Notes under the pieces: generated by a model | What the model was told of the DNA's origin: nothing | Database searches by the model: none | What the model saw: only the letters and a program-made list of their open reading frames with translations | Program-made: the position numbers and the translations under genes | Source: Sphaerulina vaccinii | Lineage: Eukaryota > Ascomycota > Dothideomycetes > Mycosphaerellales > Mycosphaerellaceae | Length of the DNA: 64,000 nt | Assembly (NCBI GenBank): GCA_022570795.1 | Contig: JAKUDP010000018.1 | Coordinates: forward strand, 62,001 to 126,000 | Direction of reading: 5' to 3' | In this document: piece after piece, positions 11,010 through 21,906 of the stretch | Position numbering within the stretch: position 1 is the first letter of the stretch | Layout: every line of letters begins with the position of its first letter

Positions 11010-12918
11010 TGTTGCGGTGTTGGTTGGTGGTAGCTGAGAGAAGCTGGATGTAGACCTGGTTCTGGTGATGTTGCGACTGGTGTTGATGATGATGAGATGG
11101 AGTCTTGAAAGTGGAACAAGACTGGCTTCTTATACACATTGCAAGTCCATCATGGGCATCTTCTAGAAGTCTGTCGACCACGTCCCACGTCACACCGACC
11201 GGTGTGAAGTGGTTGTTGAGTAACGCTGTGAGCGTCTCGACAGCCTAACCCACACTGCTGGGTCACCGAATGCAACATTCTTGTCCGGATATGGTATGTA
11301 CGTCTGGGGACGCGAAAGCGACACCACATCCTGACTGGTGTTCCCTGTATGGGTGCAGACGTTGATTATTGATATTGACTCGCAATAGGTACAGAGGGCC
11401 GATTGACGAGACGTGCTCATAAAGGGCTGAGGTGTCTCATACACGTGGCTCGGCCTGCTTCAACGTCGAATCCCGACTGAAGTTCTGGTGGCTTGCTCTA
11501 CTTGCGAAGTCGGGAATGTCGCGCGTACAATTTCCACTGCGCAGGCCGCCAGAGTCGACCAGCATGTGGCAATTCGAGATTGCTTTCGTGAAAAGTTGAC
11601 TCAGCGTGTAAGCGCTGCATCCAGACGGATCTGCCGCTTTGCTGACAATGTTGGTAGGTCTCTTCTACAGATGCATGGTGATATCCCTGAGCTAGGTGAT
11701 GCTCCTTTCCAGGATCCAGCTGCTCGCTATAGCCATTATGAAGACAGCTGTAGCGTAGGTGGCGCACATGCAGAGTACTCAATCGATATATGGTGTGGGT
11801 AGGCTTCCGATTGCAGGATACTCTTGGTTTCTTGCCTGTAAGCCACCTGGCGGTTTCAAGTCAAGTCCCAGAGATCTGGGACGACTGCCGATCTCCCGGC
11901 ATTCGGTCGATGTTCTCGCGAATGAGGAGACCACAGTCACTTCGTCAATGTGCTGCGATCACTCTGTTGATCGCTTGCAGCGTCGAGAACCACGTCGACC
12001 ATTGTTGCGCTATCGTTGCCGAAGTCTCGCTTGCTCAATGTCGAGGATAGGTGGAAATGAGATTGGAGAATACATCAGTCAGGCTCGGAGTTGAGTCGCA
12101 GGTTTGCCAATGAAGTCTGGGCAGAGTCAAGGGTCTCGCTAGAGGAAGTCTTGAGTCGTGTTATTTTTGCAATGGCTTGGGAAGCATTAGGAAAATCCTG
12201 GCATTGCTGCAGTCAGCTTTCGCATTGTTGCGACTTGTAGTGCGTATGTGTACGAGGCGTCCCGTTCGTGCTTTGGCTGATCGACAGAAGCATGTAAGAG
12301 AGCAGGATGCAGCTGTGTTGTGACGCACTACTAGATGCGAGTCAGTGGTATAGAGATTAGCTTCGGTACCTGTTTCAGCCGTTATACCTTATGTCTGCAT
12401 CGACAGCGCATGTCGTTCGGGCTTCTCGGTTCGTGTGCCACGTCAAGTCCTGCTTCCCGAGGGGCTGTTCTGGTGCATATGACAGCGAAATTTGCTTGAT
12501 GATAGCGCAATGTTCTTGCATAGACCGCGTGTTCAGCGGGACAGCGGCAGCCACCACGGATCCTCTGATCTCGCTGGGCGAGGTGTAGATTTAGTTCTCG
12601 TCGTCTCATTGCTACAGTACTGTTGCTCAGCACAGCCAGTAGCGTAAAGCATGCTGAATACCCTGGTGAAGCCTGAGTGCGGAGGCACCGTGATGCTGCT
12701 GATCGCAGAGTGCGGTCGCACCAAGACCATACCGACTGAAACGAGCCCAACTTGACTTCACACCAGAATCGGGCTCTGCCATGATTGTTGTTGCAACGGA
12801 GTCCAGACCATCGCTGTGCACCGAGCCAGCTCGATTGACGCGGTCTTCGCAAAGACTCTGAGCCTGTCGAACAGTAGACTGCATCTTGCTTGGACCAGCT
12901 CAATGACCGGAGCCCAGC
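11010..12918. other. Long intergenic region
   Basis: About 1.9 kb without a convincing gene on either strand. The first 200 bases are the promoter of the small secreted protein. The open frames here start with non-ATG codons, have no motif and no fungal codon pattern. No inverted terminal repeat or transposase-like sequence was seen. Confidence 0.4.
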
Positions 12919-14217
12919 TCATGATGCGACAGCGACTGCTCTGCTTTCACCACTCTCCTCCTCTTCCTCGTCAAACCTGACCTGCCCCTCCCTCGCCTCA
13001 TCCACAGCCTTGATCCTCAATCTCTCGTCCACTTCCCTCTTCCACCGCCTCATCATCCCAACACCTCTCCTTTCCCGATCCATACTCCACAACGCCTTCA
13101 CTACCTCCCCGCACTGCCCTTTGGAAGCCCTGTTCTCATAATCAAGGATGTCTCGCAACAACTCTAACGTGCCTTCATCAAACGAGTACACTTCCTTGTC
13201 CATCTCATTCAGTGTACTACTGATCTGTTCCATATCTCGATACTGTGTCCAGAGAAGGCGCATGTGGCTGTTGTACAACTCTGTAGTGGCGCCTAGTGCG
13301 AAGGCCAGAGGGCCAATCTTCTTCAATTCAGGCAGTACGAGGAGGCCAAGAGAATGTGTTGTTGGTAGCTTTGTAATTGAAAGCGTCATATAATGTTGTA
13401 ATAGAGCTGGCAAAGCTGGGAAGTTGCTTTGCAGGGCTTCGCTAGAAGGAGTGGAACGCAAGCGATCAAAGATTTCAGCTTGGAGGATCTGATATAGTTG
13501 AATTTCTGATGTGGCGTTGTCCATGAGGGTCTTGATAGCAAGAGCTTGAGCGTCCTTAATCTCGAGGGATGCGATGCGCTTTGCTTTCTTAGTCTTGTTG
13601 CCGACAGCGTCTGACAGAGTGTTCTGCAGTCGCATTCTCTCCGCTTCGTCCGCAAGAGGTCGCAGAAGCTCTGGGAACTGTACTGCAGACGTTGTCCGGG
13701 GAAGTGATGCTTTCTTCCCTCCTGCCTTCTTTGATGTTTCTGCTTGCGCCTGCTTCTTCCTCTCAGTGCCTTTCCTGAACAGCTCCTCGAAGACCTGCAT
13801 TTCTCGAGGTGTCATCGTCGTATTCTGCAATCGTTCTGCAGGCGTGGCTGAGCCAGTGTCACCCTCGAACGGTACACTTGCCAACTGCCTTGGTCTACCT
13901 CTGAAATTCTGCATACGTTGTGAAATTGGTTCACCTCGATCTCTGCTCCGAGGAGCTGTGCCATACTCCGCTCGTCTTGTTGGCCTTCTCGCATCTCTGG
14001 ACGACCACTTGTCCTTGATCTCCCGCAGCCGCCGCTCTTCTAATGCTCCCTGACCTGCTTTCTCCTGAAGATTAAGCTTGTCTGATGACTGTTCGTCCAA
14101 TGGGACATAATCTGAGTATGCCCTCACGATAGTTCGCGTCTGGTACAGGAAAGGAAGAAAGCTGGTACGAGAACATCCTGCTATACATAGATTTCGTGAT
14201 GCTCTCTTGGTCAGCAT
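12919..14217 (-). CDS. Mtf2-like mitochondrial RNA-processing protein
   Basis: A single exon of 432 residues from ATG 14217. The first 35 residues (MLTKRASRNLCIAG, then TRTIVRAYSDY) are rich in Arg and Ser without acids, a mitochondrial presequence. The middle is a charged linker (residues 60-180). The C-terminal half from about 200 is helical, with LLRPLADEAERM, LYQILQAEIF, LPALLQHYM and LGLLVLPELKKIGPL, which I recognise as the fungal Mtf2-like C-terminal domain. Yeast Mtf2 (Nam1) acts in mitochondrial mRNA processing and links transcription to translation. The acidic tail RFDEEEEESGE is unconserved. The family call rests on recalled pattern and is moderately sure; mitochondrial targeting is well supported. 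Confidence 0.75.
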   Translation of the reverse strand: MLTKRASRNLCIAGCSRTSFLPFLYQTRTIVRAYSDYVPLDEQSSDKLNLQEKAGQGALEERRLREIKDKWSSRDARRPTRRAEYGTAPRSRDRGEPISQRMQNFRGRPRQLASVPFEGDTGSATPAERLQNTTMTPREMQVFEELFRKGTERKKQAQAETSKKAGGKKASLPRTTSAVQFPELLRPLADEAERMRLQNTLSDAVGNKTKKAKRIASLEIKDAQALAIKTLMDNATSEIQLYQILQAEIFDRLRSTPSSEALQSNFPALPALLQHYMTLSITKLPTTHSLGLLVLPELKKIGPLAFALGATTELYNSHMRLLWTQYRDMEQISSTLNEMDKEVYSFDEGTLELLRDILDYENRASKGQCGEVVKALWSMDRERRGVGMMRRWKREVDERLRIKAVDEAREGQVRFDEEEEESGESRAVAVAS

Positions 14218-14717
14218 CTCGTCTACGACTCATCCAAATTGCCCGTGTTGATGGTTGGAAGGTCAGAAGATGCAGGTCGCGTTCAAGACGGAGACGAAGA
14301 CGGCGATGCCAAGAATCACGTGCGCATAGCATCACAAGACTTCCAGCATTCGAGATTGTGTCTGTTCTGCAACACGAACATCACATCTCGAGCTTTCTTG
14401 CCACTACTGCTCACCGTTGAAGTCGGCGAGATCAGCTCGACCTTGGATGAGATGGAACAATGCCCCGAAGGAAAGGGACGACTCCAGAAATGGGGAAGGC
14501 GACACGAAGTCCCCGGGTGGGCATTTGTGCACACTGCAGGTGTCAGCGATGCTCGGGGTTTGCTGCATAGATGCATGACCGCGGGTCTCCGGAATGTCTG
14601 CGCATTCGTATCGTGAGCGAAGGCGAAGCATCGACAACGACATGGCTTGAGATCCTCAGCCTCACTCTTCTCCAAGGACATAAAGGACGCGAGATCGCCT
14701 TTTATCTCTCTCTTCTC
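14218..14717. other. Divergent promoter region, Mtf2-like and small secreted protein
   Basis: No gene is supported. It separates the Mtf2-like gene (minus) from a small secreted protein gene (plus). The last 40 bases before ATG 14718 are rich in TCTC pyrimidine tracts, common before fungal start codons. Confidence 0.4.
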
Positions 14718-15077
14718 ATGTCTCAAGACCACCGACCCTGCATGCTCTTCCTCATAGCCTACCTCTCCACCCCAATTCTGGCAGCTGACTGCAAACCCTT
14801 CGGACCTTGCTTCAGCGGCGGCGCAATCCGCGATGAGATGTACGCCGCCCGTCAAGAAGTCTGTGGCAGCGATCTCTGGACAGAACCTGGCAAATACACT
14901 GTGCCTGGCACGACTGGGTACTTGAGGCGGACTGGAGTGGACGTACAACAAGCCTGTTGGGATGCTATCGACGACATTATCAGCCAATGCCATCTGGGAG
15001 ACTATGGACTTCATATTCATGCTGGACAGTACGAGTATAATGGGGTTTATTGGAATGCTGTGGACTGTAATGTTTGA
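14718..15077 (+). CDS. Small secreted cysteine-rich protein, candidate effector
   Basis: A single exon of 119 residues from ATG 14718; ATG 14742 is an alternative. The N-terminus MSQDHRPCMLFLIAYLSTPILAA is a signal peptide with cleavage likely before DCKPFG. The mature part has six Cys (two in the first eight mature residues, then VC, AC, QC and a final DC), an even number that fits three disulfides, and is rich in Gly and Tyr toward the end. No enzyme motif is seen. Small size, secretion and paired Cys fit an apoplastic effector or antimicrobial-type protein; this is inference. Confidence 0.72.
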   Translation: MSQDHRPCMLFLIAYLSTPILAADCKPFGPCFSGGAIRDEMYAARQEVCGSDLWTEPGKYTVPGTTGYLRRTGVDVQQACWDAIDDIISQCHLGDYGLHIHAGQYEYNGVYWNAVDCNV

Positions 15078-15181
15078 GGGAGAAGTCGTACTTCTGACAT
15101 GCACCTCGTGGAATGGATGCTCTGAAGTCCGGACTTGCTTTGCGGAGCTTCGAACAACAGCCTGCCATACCACACGTCTTA

Positions 15182-16426
15182 TCAATTGATCTCGACAGCA
15201 GCTTCTGTCACATTCTCCGTGATCAAGGCATAGAGCATCGAACGAAAGCCGTGCTCGTCGCCACGACCGATGTTGTACTTTCGCTCCTTAGCCAGCCAGA
15301 CATTCAATGCACGCACGGTCTTGCCTCGCCATTCTGGCAGCTTCGACAGTCGAGATTCAATCAAGAGAAAGAGGTCTTCTGCCTCGTAACAGGCCTTCAA
15401 GGAAATAGCGGTAGATTGTGAAGTTAAGATACTCAGACTCACCTTGATGTTGGCGAGGTGTTGGTCCATCTCGTCCTCGCTAGCTGGAAAGGTGCTGTGG
15501 CTCGCGGGTGTCTGGTCCATTGCATTGACGTTGGCCAAAAGGCTGGTTGAAGCTTTACCGAGAGCATGTACAGAAGTCTTATCACCAGGAGCCTTTGATG
15601 GAAGTTCTTCGCCTGCATGACCAGTGCTGGATGTTGGTTCCGAGTCAGAGCCGTCTCCAGTCAGGTCGATAACAGAATTTCGAGCTTTTGTGGACGTCTT
15701 TTGAGCCAACACCATACCAGGAGCAGGCTTCCTTTTGTGCTGGAGATCTTGGGTGCTTTTGCCTGGGATTGACACTGTGCCTCTACTGCTGGCACTCTCC
15801 TTGCTGGGTGCTGGTTTCTGGTCACGAGCAGAAATGATAGAGTTCGGGACTTGTCCGGCCGTATTCTGAGCTGCGCAGCCACTGCTGACACTCACAATAG
15901 TAGGTCCTGGTTCACGAAGTCGAGCAAATGCCAGCTTGGCTTGAGCAAGCCACTTTCGCGTCAGAGCGGGATCGATCCGGCTGCGTTCACCTTGGTGACA
16001 GCTCAATGCATGGAGCATGTACTCTCGATACCGCAACAGTAAGCTATTGGTGGTCAGCATGATCTAAGCGAAATTGCGAGATATTGCCTACACTCCACGG
16101 TCTACGTCAGACGAGAAGTACAGATCTCGATTGTACTCGTCACAGTAGTCCTGCTCGTTTGTGCCAAACAGCCATTGCGAACGGGCCTTGCTATCTGGCC
16201 ATAATGTCGACCCGATGCGGTAGAACATCTCATCAATCTTGTACAGCACAGCTTGCGAGGACTTAATAGTCACACTGCCAAGGTATGAGAAATCAGCAGC
16301 TATTTCCCAGACACCGAACTTGAGAAGCGGCAGAGGCCATTGCGCTTCCTGGATACCATGAGCTTCTGACCACTTCACTCCGATTCGACGCAGGAGTGCG
16401 TGTACACGCCATTGCGGAGGACCCAT
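15182..16426 (-). CDS. Unknown protein, paralogue A of a divergent pair
   Basis: Exons 16092-16426, 15443-16043 and 15182-15394 give 382 residues. The folded part is N-terminal (residues 1-150): PLLKFGVW, then a segment with YRIGSTLWPDS, SQWLF and DLYFSSDVDR. The middle is a low-complexity Ser/Thr/Lys/Pro-rich linker, and a C-terminal helical segment follows (LPEWRGKTVRALNVWL). The same N-terminal pattern (IG-T-WP-S, then S-WL) occurs in the gene starting at 16973 on the other strand, so the two look like paralogues. The last intron is 48 bases, in frame and stop-free, so splicing or retention both give a protein. The start is not certain: ATG 16426 is the first clean one, but an upstream exon (ATG 16602) is possible. 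No function is assigned; the disordered linker suggests a regulatory or nuclear protein. Confidence 0.65.
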
Positions 16427-16972
16427 ATGTACAAGGACTGAAGCTTTGCTGTGCTCGTGGAAGGTTGAAAAGGACTGATGCTGACTAGCAGAGCGATGCA
16501 GGACTCAGTGACTTGCCGTTGGTGTGCGCCTGCCTCGTGCCCCAACTTTCTGGCTATTAGTGTTCCCTTGCAAACAGCAATTGATCTGCCAATGTGAGAC
16601 ATGCACTCTTCAGGGAGAGACGAAACACTGATTTGAAAACGCTACTGGCTCATTGTTAATCGGCCTCAGGATCATCGTGAGTGGATTCGCTTTGCCACCA
16701 ACGCTATGAGTGCCACGGGTAGGTGCAGGTATCCCATCGTTTGCCGATGATCAAAGCGCGCTTGAGTGGCTTGATATGCTGGATCCCGCAATCGCATTGT
16801 CTCAATCAGCAATCGAAAGCCCTACTACGAGTCGTGATACATCGACCAATGCCGCGTGGCCTCCTGTCTCAGTATACCGAAGACATCGCCGCGAGGCTTG
16901 TGTCAAATTCTTGCCTACTTTTGCACGCAGTCTCGACACCTCAGCAAGTGTACTCTCAGGAAGCAACAGATT
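16427..16972. promoter_or_regulatory. Shared divergent promoter of paralogues A and B
   Basis: The two related genes point away from each other across this 546-base stretch. Parts read open on both strands (16375-16602 minus, 16723-17001 plus), so one or both genes may have an additional 5' exon here. Confidence 0.4.
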
Positions 16973-18532
16973 ATGACCAGGCTCTGCGACAAAGACCTTG
17001 AGCAACAGCTTGGATTCCTCCATGGCGGACTTTTCAAATATCGTCCAAATGTGGGACCAATTCAGCACATGCTCCAAAAGGTTGGGCCCATCATAGACCA
17101 ATATGGCGAGGAACCTCTCAAAACGACTGAAGTCCGCCGAGGTCTCTCGAAAGCCATCAGAGAAGTCGTTGATCATATAGGGCTGACGGTATGGCCTGCA
17201 TCAACAACCGATAGCTCATCTTGGCTGGTCGATGCCAACACCAACAATTGGAACGGCCTGTGTCCCAGAAATTTGTGCTACAAGGTGGAAGCCGATAGAG
17301 ATTGGTAGGTTACACAGATTGAGCGGGTAGTAACACACTGACTGTCGTCCAGGATTCGTGAAGTCTTCACAAAGTATATCTTGAGCAAGTGCTACCGGCG
17401 CGGCATACACTGCAGGGGCCGCACGACTCGAAAGAGAAAGCAGGTTTCTTCAGGCCAACAATCTGCGTCACGGAAACGACGAAGGCATCACGATCGGCTT
17501 TCTGAATCTGACTCGGAAGACGATAACGATTTCAGCTCTCTGGCATCTCCGGAGAGCCTTGAGGATGATGAAATGGAAGAGGAATATCTGGCCTCGGAGT
17601 CTAATGATGAGTCTCGAGTCTCAACACGCGCGATCATGCCGCGCCTTTCATTGAGACTACAAATCGTTCCGCAAAGACTGATGGCTATGGACCTTGTAGA
17701 TGCGGCCGATGATACGTCGCCAGCTCGCGATGCGACTGCCAGCTTTCCGAACTTGAGTCGATCCGCGCTAGAAGATCGAGCACCTAGCCATACGATTAAG
17801 TCTGAGTATGCCGTCGAGGAAGGGCAGAGCAGTGAGCAACCCGCTGTCATCGAGCACGATACTTCGCAGGCCACCAAGAGGACTGCGCGTTTCAATGCTC
17901 TATTTTCGATGCATCAAAGTTCTGCTCGCGTGTGCGAGAATCGGGAAATTCCTGCCGCGGTCACTCCCACACCAGCACCGCACATGCGGAAGAACATATT
18001 GCCAGCACTCGCAACACCGATGGGTACCTTCACGCCTCCAAACAGTCGAGCTGGCACTTCTTCAACCCAACCTAGCGTGAGCCATGTCTGGCCAAATTCC
18101 CGACCGGAGACGCCCAATGCCGCCACACCAGATCCTGCTCATGCTGACTTGGGACGAGATCAGACTCAATAGGCCACCTCGACCTCGAATTTCAAGCTAC
18201 CCATGGCACTTGGCAGCTTTGCCCACGTCCTCATACGTATCGATTGGAACGTCGAAGTTGATGTACCCGACTACGCTGCCATGCAAGATTATAGTAGTGT
18301 CGAGGACTTCTTCAAACTCATCGAAGGACAAATGCCCGATCAATTGGCAGGCCAAGGCAGGAAGATCAAGCAGGTGAAAGTCAAGATGGATAGAACTAGT
18401 ATGGGGCCCAACTTAGATTGTCGAATGCCTCGGGATGAAAGACTTGGCCGGGCTAGTTTGAGGCAGATGTTGAAGAAGTTGAGGACGCAGAGTGAACAGA
18501 TCGAACTGGGCGTCGAGGTGGAATGGGAGTGA
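16973..18532 (+). CDS. Unknown protein, paralogue B of a divergent pair
   Basis: Proposed exons 16973-17304, 17353-18076 and 18197-18532 give 463 residues. The N-terminal block (residues 1-130) has IREVVDHIGLTVWPAS, SSSWLVDANTNNW and EVFTKYILSKCYRR, echoing paralogue A. A basic segment RKRKQ...RKRRRHH, likely a nuclear localisation signal, and a very acidic run SESDSEDDNDF follow, then a Ser/Pro/Thr-rich linker. The last 110 residues form a compact domain (VLIRIDWNVEVDVPDY, then KQVKVKMDR). A TAG at 18170 interrupts the direct frame; removing 18077-18196 (GTGAGC to TTCAAG, 120 bases, phase 0) restores it. If that intron is not real, the first protein ends at 18172 and a 109-residue gene starts at ATG 18203. 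Function unknown; nuclear location is inferred. Confidence 0.6.
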
Positions 18533-18645
18533 TGATCACGCGATTTGCGAAGGTTTCTTCTGGTAGTGGCCAACATGGATTTCACTTTTTGTTTTGTTCG
18601 GTCAACTCGCTTTAGCAACCATGAATACAGCATTGCCATATCTGA

Positions 18646-20332
18646 TCACAATGAGTATCGAAAGCGGGGTGAAAGCTCGCCCATATCACTCAGCTCCTGC
18701 GCCGTATACTTGCTTGCTTCCTCACTCGTCTCACCATCATTTGAGTCTCTCCTCTCGTTGTCTCTCTTCATGAGGTACCAGTGCACGGTTGCAGGGATTG
18801 CTGCTCCTAGGATGGTGCTCCCGACTCCAAAGCCAAAGCCCAGAGGGTATACAGGTGCTTGCGAAGCCAGATAGATGTTGGAGCCAATGCTTCCTCCGCC
18901 GACTGAGCCTACTAGCATGAAGAAACCAAAGGCGGCCGCTCGCTTTGACGGGTTCGGAAGGTTCACTGAAGCCCAAGATGCCAGTATCGGTGCTTGAGCT
19001 GCATAGCCTGCAGCAGCCAAGAAGATGGCGAAGTATCCTACGCCAGTGAGATGCTTATAGTGCACCGTAATCCAGAGCATGATCAGACCACTAAGACGCA
19101 TTAGCTAGAGAGCCTTCCATGATTCGTGGGCTTGCTTACATCAAGCCAAGAGAATATGAACCCATGAGAGCTGCATATCGCTTCTGGTACTTGTCAGATA
19201 GCCACCCCACAAGCACGCAAACAATCGTTGCAAAGATGTACGGCGGAGTTGTGAGAGCTTGCGCGCGAATTGCGCTGTATCCTAGGTCTTTTACCATGGT
19301 CGGCAGAGTGTAGGACAGCGAGTAAGTCGGAATACTACCACCGCAGCCGAAGATCGCCATCATTAGGTATGTCTTCCGATCATGAAGGGCTGATTTCACA
19401 TCGTCCCACCGGAACACGTAAGTCGGAGCGATCGGGCCTTGTGAGTATTTAACGCGGAGCTGAGCGTATTCAAGTTCTTCTGGCGAAAGCCACTTGCTCT
19501 TCCGTAGCAAGCTGTATTGATGCGGGAACTTGCTACATCAGGTCAGCAGGTTCAACTCCAAGAAGAACTTTTGACCTACGGCAGAGCCCAGAAACAGATC
19601 AGTCCTCCTCCAACTGTGATGACACCTTCCACGAGGAACAGCCACTGCCAAGCTCGAATGCCATGAGCTCCATCGAGTTCACCCAATCCATAGGCAATGA
19701 CTCCACCGAAGGCACCAGCAGCGGTGTTGGCACCATAGAAGATAGACATTCTTGTAGCAAGCTCAGTGGGCGTGTACCACATACTCAGGATGAAGTAGGA
19801 CCCAGGATATAAACCAGCTTCCGCCGCTCCAAGCATCAGCCTGATGGCCACATAGCTGCCGTAGTTCTTCACCAGACATGTCAGAGTGGTAATTAAGCCC
19901 CATGTGATCACAATGCATGGGAACCAGATCTGAGGTCCTATACGTCGCAGTGCGATGTTCGATATAGGTTCGAAGAGTCCGTAGGTGAAGAAGAAGTACA
20001 TCAATGCCAGGTTGAACTGAGTGGAGCTCATGCCGACGTCTTCGAGGAAGTTGAACAGTTTGGCGTTTCCGGCGTTGGATCTGTCCAGAGAGCACATCAA
20101 GTAGAGGAAACTCAGACTTGGCAGGAGACGTAGGTCGACTGATACGTTAATCTAAGGCGTCGGAATACCTAAGTGAGGTGGAATGCTTACGCTTGCGGAG
20201 AAAACGGGCTTTGCGATTGCCGTTGCCGGCAGTGAACTCTTGTTGGAGTTGTAGGTATCGTTCGTAGTCGGCACTTGCCTCCGGGACTGCGTGTGCGGTT
20301 GAGGTTTCGTAGGCCGTTTTGCTGTCTGACAT
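18646..20332 (-). CDS. MFS permease, DAL5/TNA1 anion:cation symporter family
   Basis: Exons 20191-20332, 19580-20138, 19140-19532 and 18646-19090 give 512 residues (519 if ATG 20353 is used). All three introns (52, 47, 49 bases) join in phase. The start of the transport domain, KLDLRLLPSLSFLYLMCSLDRSNAGNA, exactly matches the family hallmark once the first intron is removed; further family features are LGAAEAGLYPG in helix 4, FLVEGVITVGGG, and WASVNLPNPSKRAAAFGF in the second half. Members import organic anions such as allantoate, nicotinate, pantothenate or sulfonates. The gene is divergent from a TauD dioxygenase gene with only about 320 bases between them, which points to a sulfonate substrate. 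Confidence 0.92.
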
Positions 20333-20654
20333 GTTTGCAGTTGCAAGCAACATTTGGGTGACGAAGATGGATGTTGATCATTCGTGTAGTGAAGTCGAAG
20401 TGTCATGCAGGACGATCGGCATATGTGTGATGCGAGATAGGCCATGCTCCACAAACATATCACACCTGCGCCTAAGCTCCCGGTATCGTGTCACACAGCA
20501 TGCAAGATAGCGAGAAGCTCACCCAGTGTCGTTGTTTCGGCCAAGGAGAGCTTCGTTATCCTCATCACACAAGAGCATCAGGTCCTGATTCCCATGTACG
20601 ACTATTTCCTCCTTGTGCCAAACTCGAAGCCTCGCAATCTTCAAGCCTTCAACC
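20333..20654. promoter_or_regulatory. Bidirectional promoter, MFS permease / TauD dioxygenase
   Basis: The permease and dioxygenase are transcribed outward from this stretch. It holds one GCCTATC motif on the minus strand (20436-20442). Joint control of uptake and cleavage is the natural reading. Confidence 0.5.
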
Positions 20655-21889
20655 ATGCCAGAAAAGACATATGAGGACAATGCAGACAAGCCAGCATTGT
20701 ATCCAGAGTACTTACGTAGGTGTCTTCGAAGCGGCAGCCTCTGATCGTGACTGACCTGCGCCCAGCTTTCTACGATCCTCTCGAGAAGGTCGAAGATATA
20801 GGCCTCTTCGAGCATGTAGACCCAGGCAAGCGTGCAGATTCCAGCTTCCCGAACCTGCTTTCCGAGGGAAGCACGAAGAAAGACCTCTCGCCAAGTATCG
20901 GCACAGTCATCGAAGGCGTACAGCTTTCGCAACTATCGGCAGCAGGCTTAGACGAGCTCGCACTGTTGACAGCCCAACGAGGGGCACTGGTCTTTCGGGA
21001 GCAAGACTTCGCAGACATTGGCTTTGAGCATCAGAAGAAGGTGGCCAGACACTTCGGTCCTCTTCACGTACACGGCTGGGCTCCTCATCCGGCTGGTGGC
21101 TCACCTGAGCATATGGTGTGTGTATTGTCTTCCCTTACATAGCAAGAGCTCATTCTTCCAGATCATCTACGATCACAAAGACGATCTTCGTGTGAGACGC
21201 TCGTGGCAAGGTCGAAGTCCGATCCAGTGGCATACCGATCAGAGTCCAGAGCGACAACCTCCAGGATTGACGTTCATGTGCATGTTGGAGACTCCTTCAT
21301 CAGCTGGAGGTGATACGGTTGTCAGCTCCAGTGTACAAGCATTTGAAAGCCTCTCGCCGCGTTTTCGAAAGCGTCTGGAAGGCTTGAATGCAATCCACTC
21401 CAATGACGATGGTGTTGCCCAGGAGTTGAAGAATGGCGAGAAGGCTGTGATGAGAAGACAAGTCCTGACAGCCGAGCACCCGATCGTGAGGGTACATCCA
21501 GTGACTGGCCAGAAAGCGCTTTGTAAGGTGTCCAGATCGCCTTTCGTTCGCGAGCTGACCGAGTCCCAGATGTCAATCCCGTCTATACCAAACAGATTGT
21601 AGGCTTCGAGAAGGAGGAGTCCGACTGTTTATTGACATTCCTGTTCGACCACATTGCGAAGAGAGCGGATTTCCAATGTCGTGTTAGGTTTGAAGCTGGC
21701 ACTGTCCTGGTATGGGATCAGCGCGTCACTACGCACTCCCAGACTTTAGATTATCCTGTTGGCGAAAGGCGCCACGCCTTTCGACTTACGTCGCTCGCGG
21801 AAGTGCCGGTTCCTTCGTTGGAGGAAGACGAGCAGGACTGTAGTCCAGCATTCGAGACTGCGTCGACGCTGACCATGGCACGAATGTAG
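20655..21889 (+). CDS. TauD/TfdA-family alpha-ketoglutarate dioxygenase (sulfonate dioxygenase-like)
   Basis: Exons 20655-20715, 20766-21115, 21162-21522 and 21570-21889 give 363 residues. The ATG at 20655 lies in a 61-base first exon; without it no ATG precedes the conserved part. Fe(II) ligands are visible: H161 and D163 in WHTDQSPERQPPG and the distal H313 in THSQTLDY; R325/R329 in ERRHAFR would hold alpha-ketoglutarate. The motif GALVFREQDF and the YVNPVYT segment (restored only by splicing the last intron) are typical of the fungal JLP1/TauD group. These enzymes hydroxylate the carbon next to sulfonate, releasing sulfite as a sulfur source, or act on related herbicide-like acids. Intact and complete. 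Substrate is inferred from the neighbouring permease. Confidence 0.92.
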
Positions 21890-21906
21890 CCCAGTTTGTG
21901 CGGGGA

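Noticed and set aside
12382..12903. Minus-strand open frame of 173 codons next to the Mtf2-like gene
   Set aside because: Starts with TTG, Arg/Cys-rich composition typical of a non-coding frame, no intron or domain.
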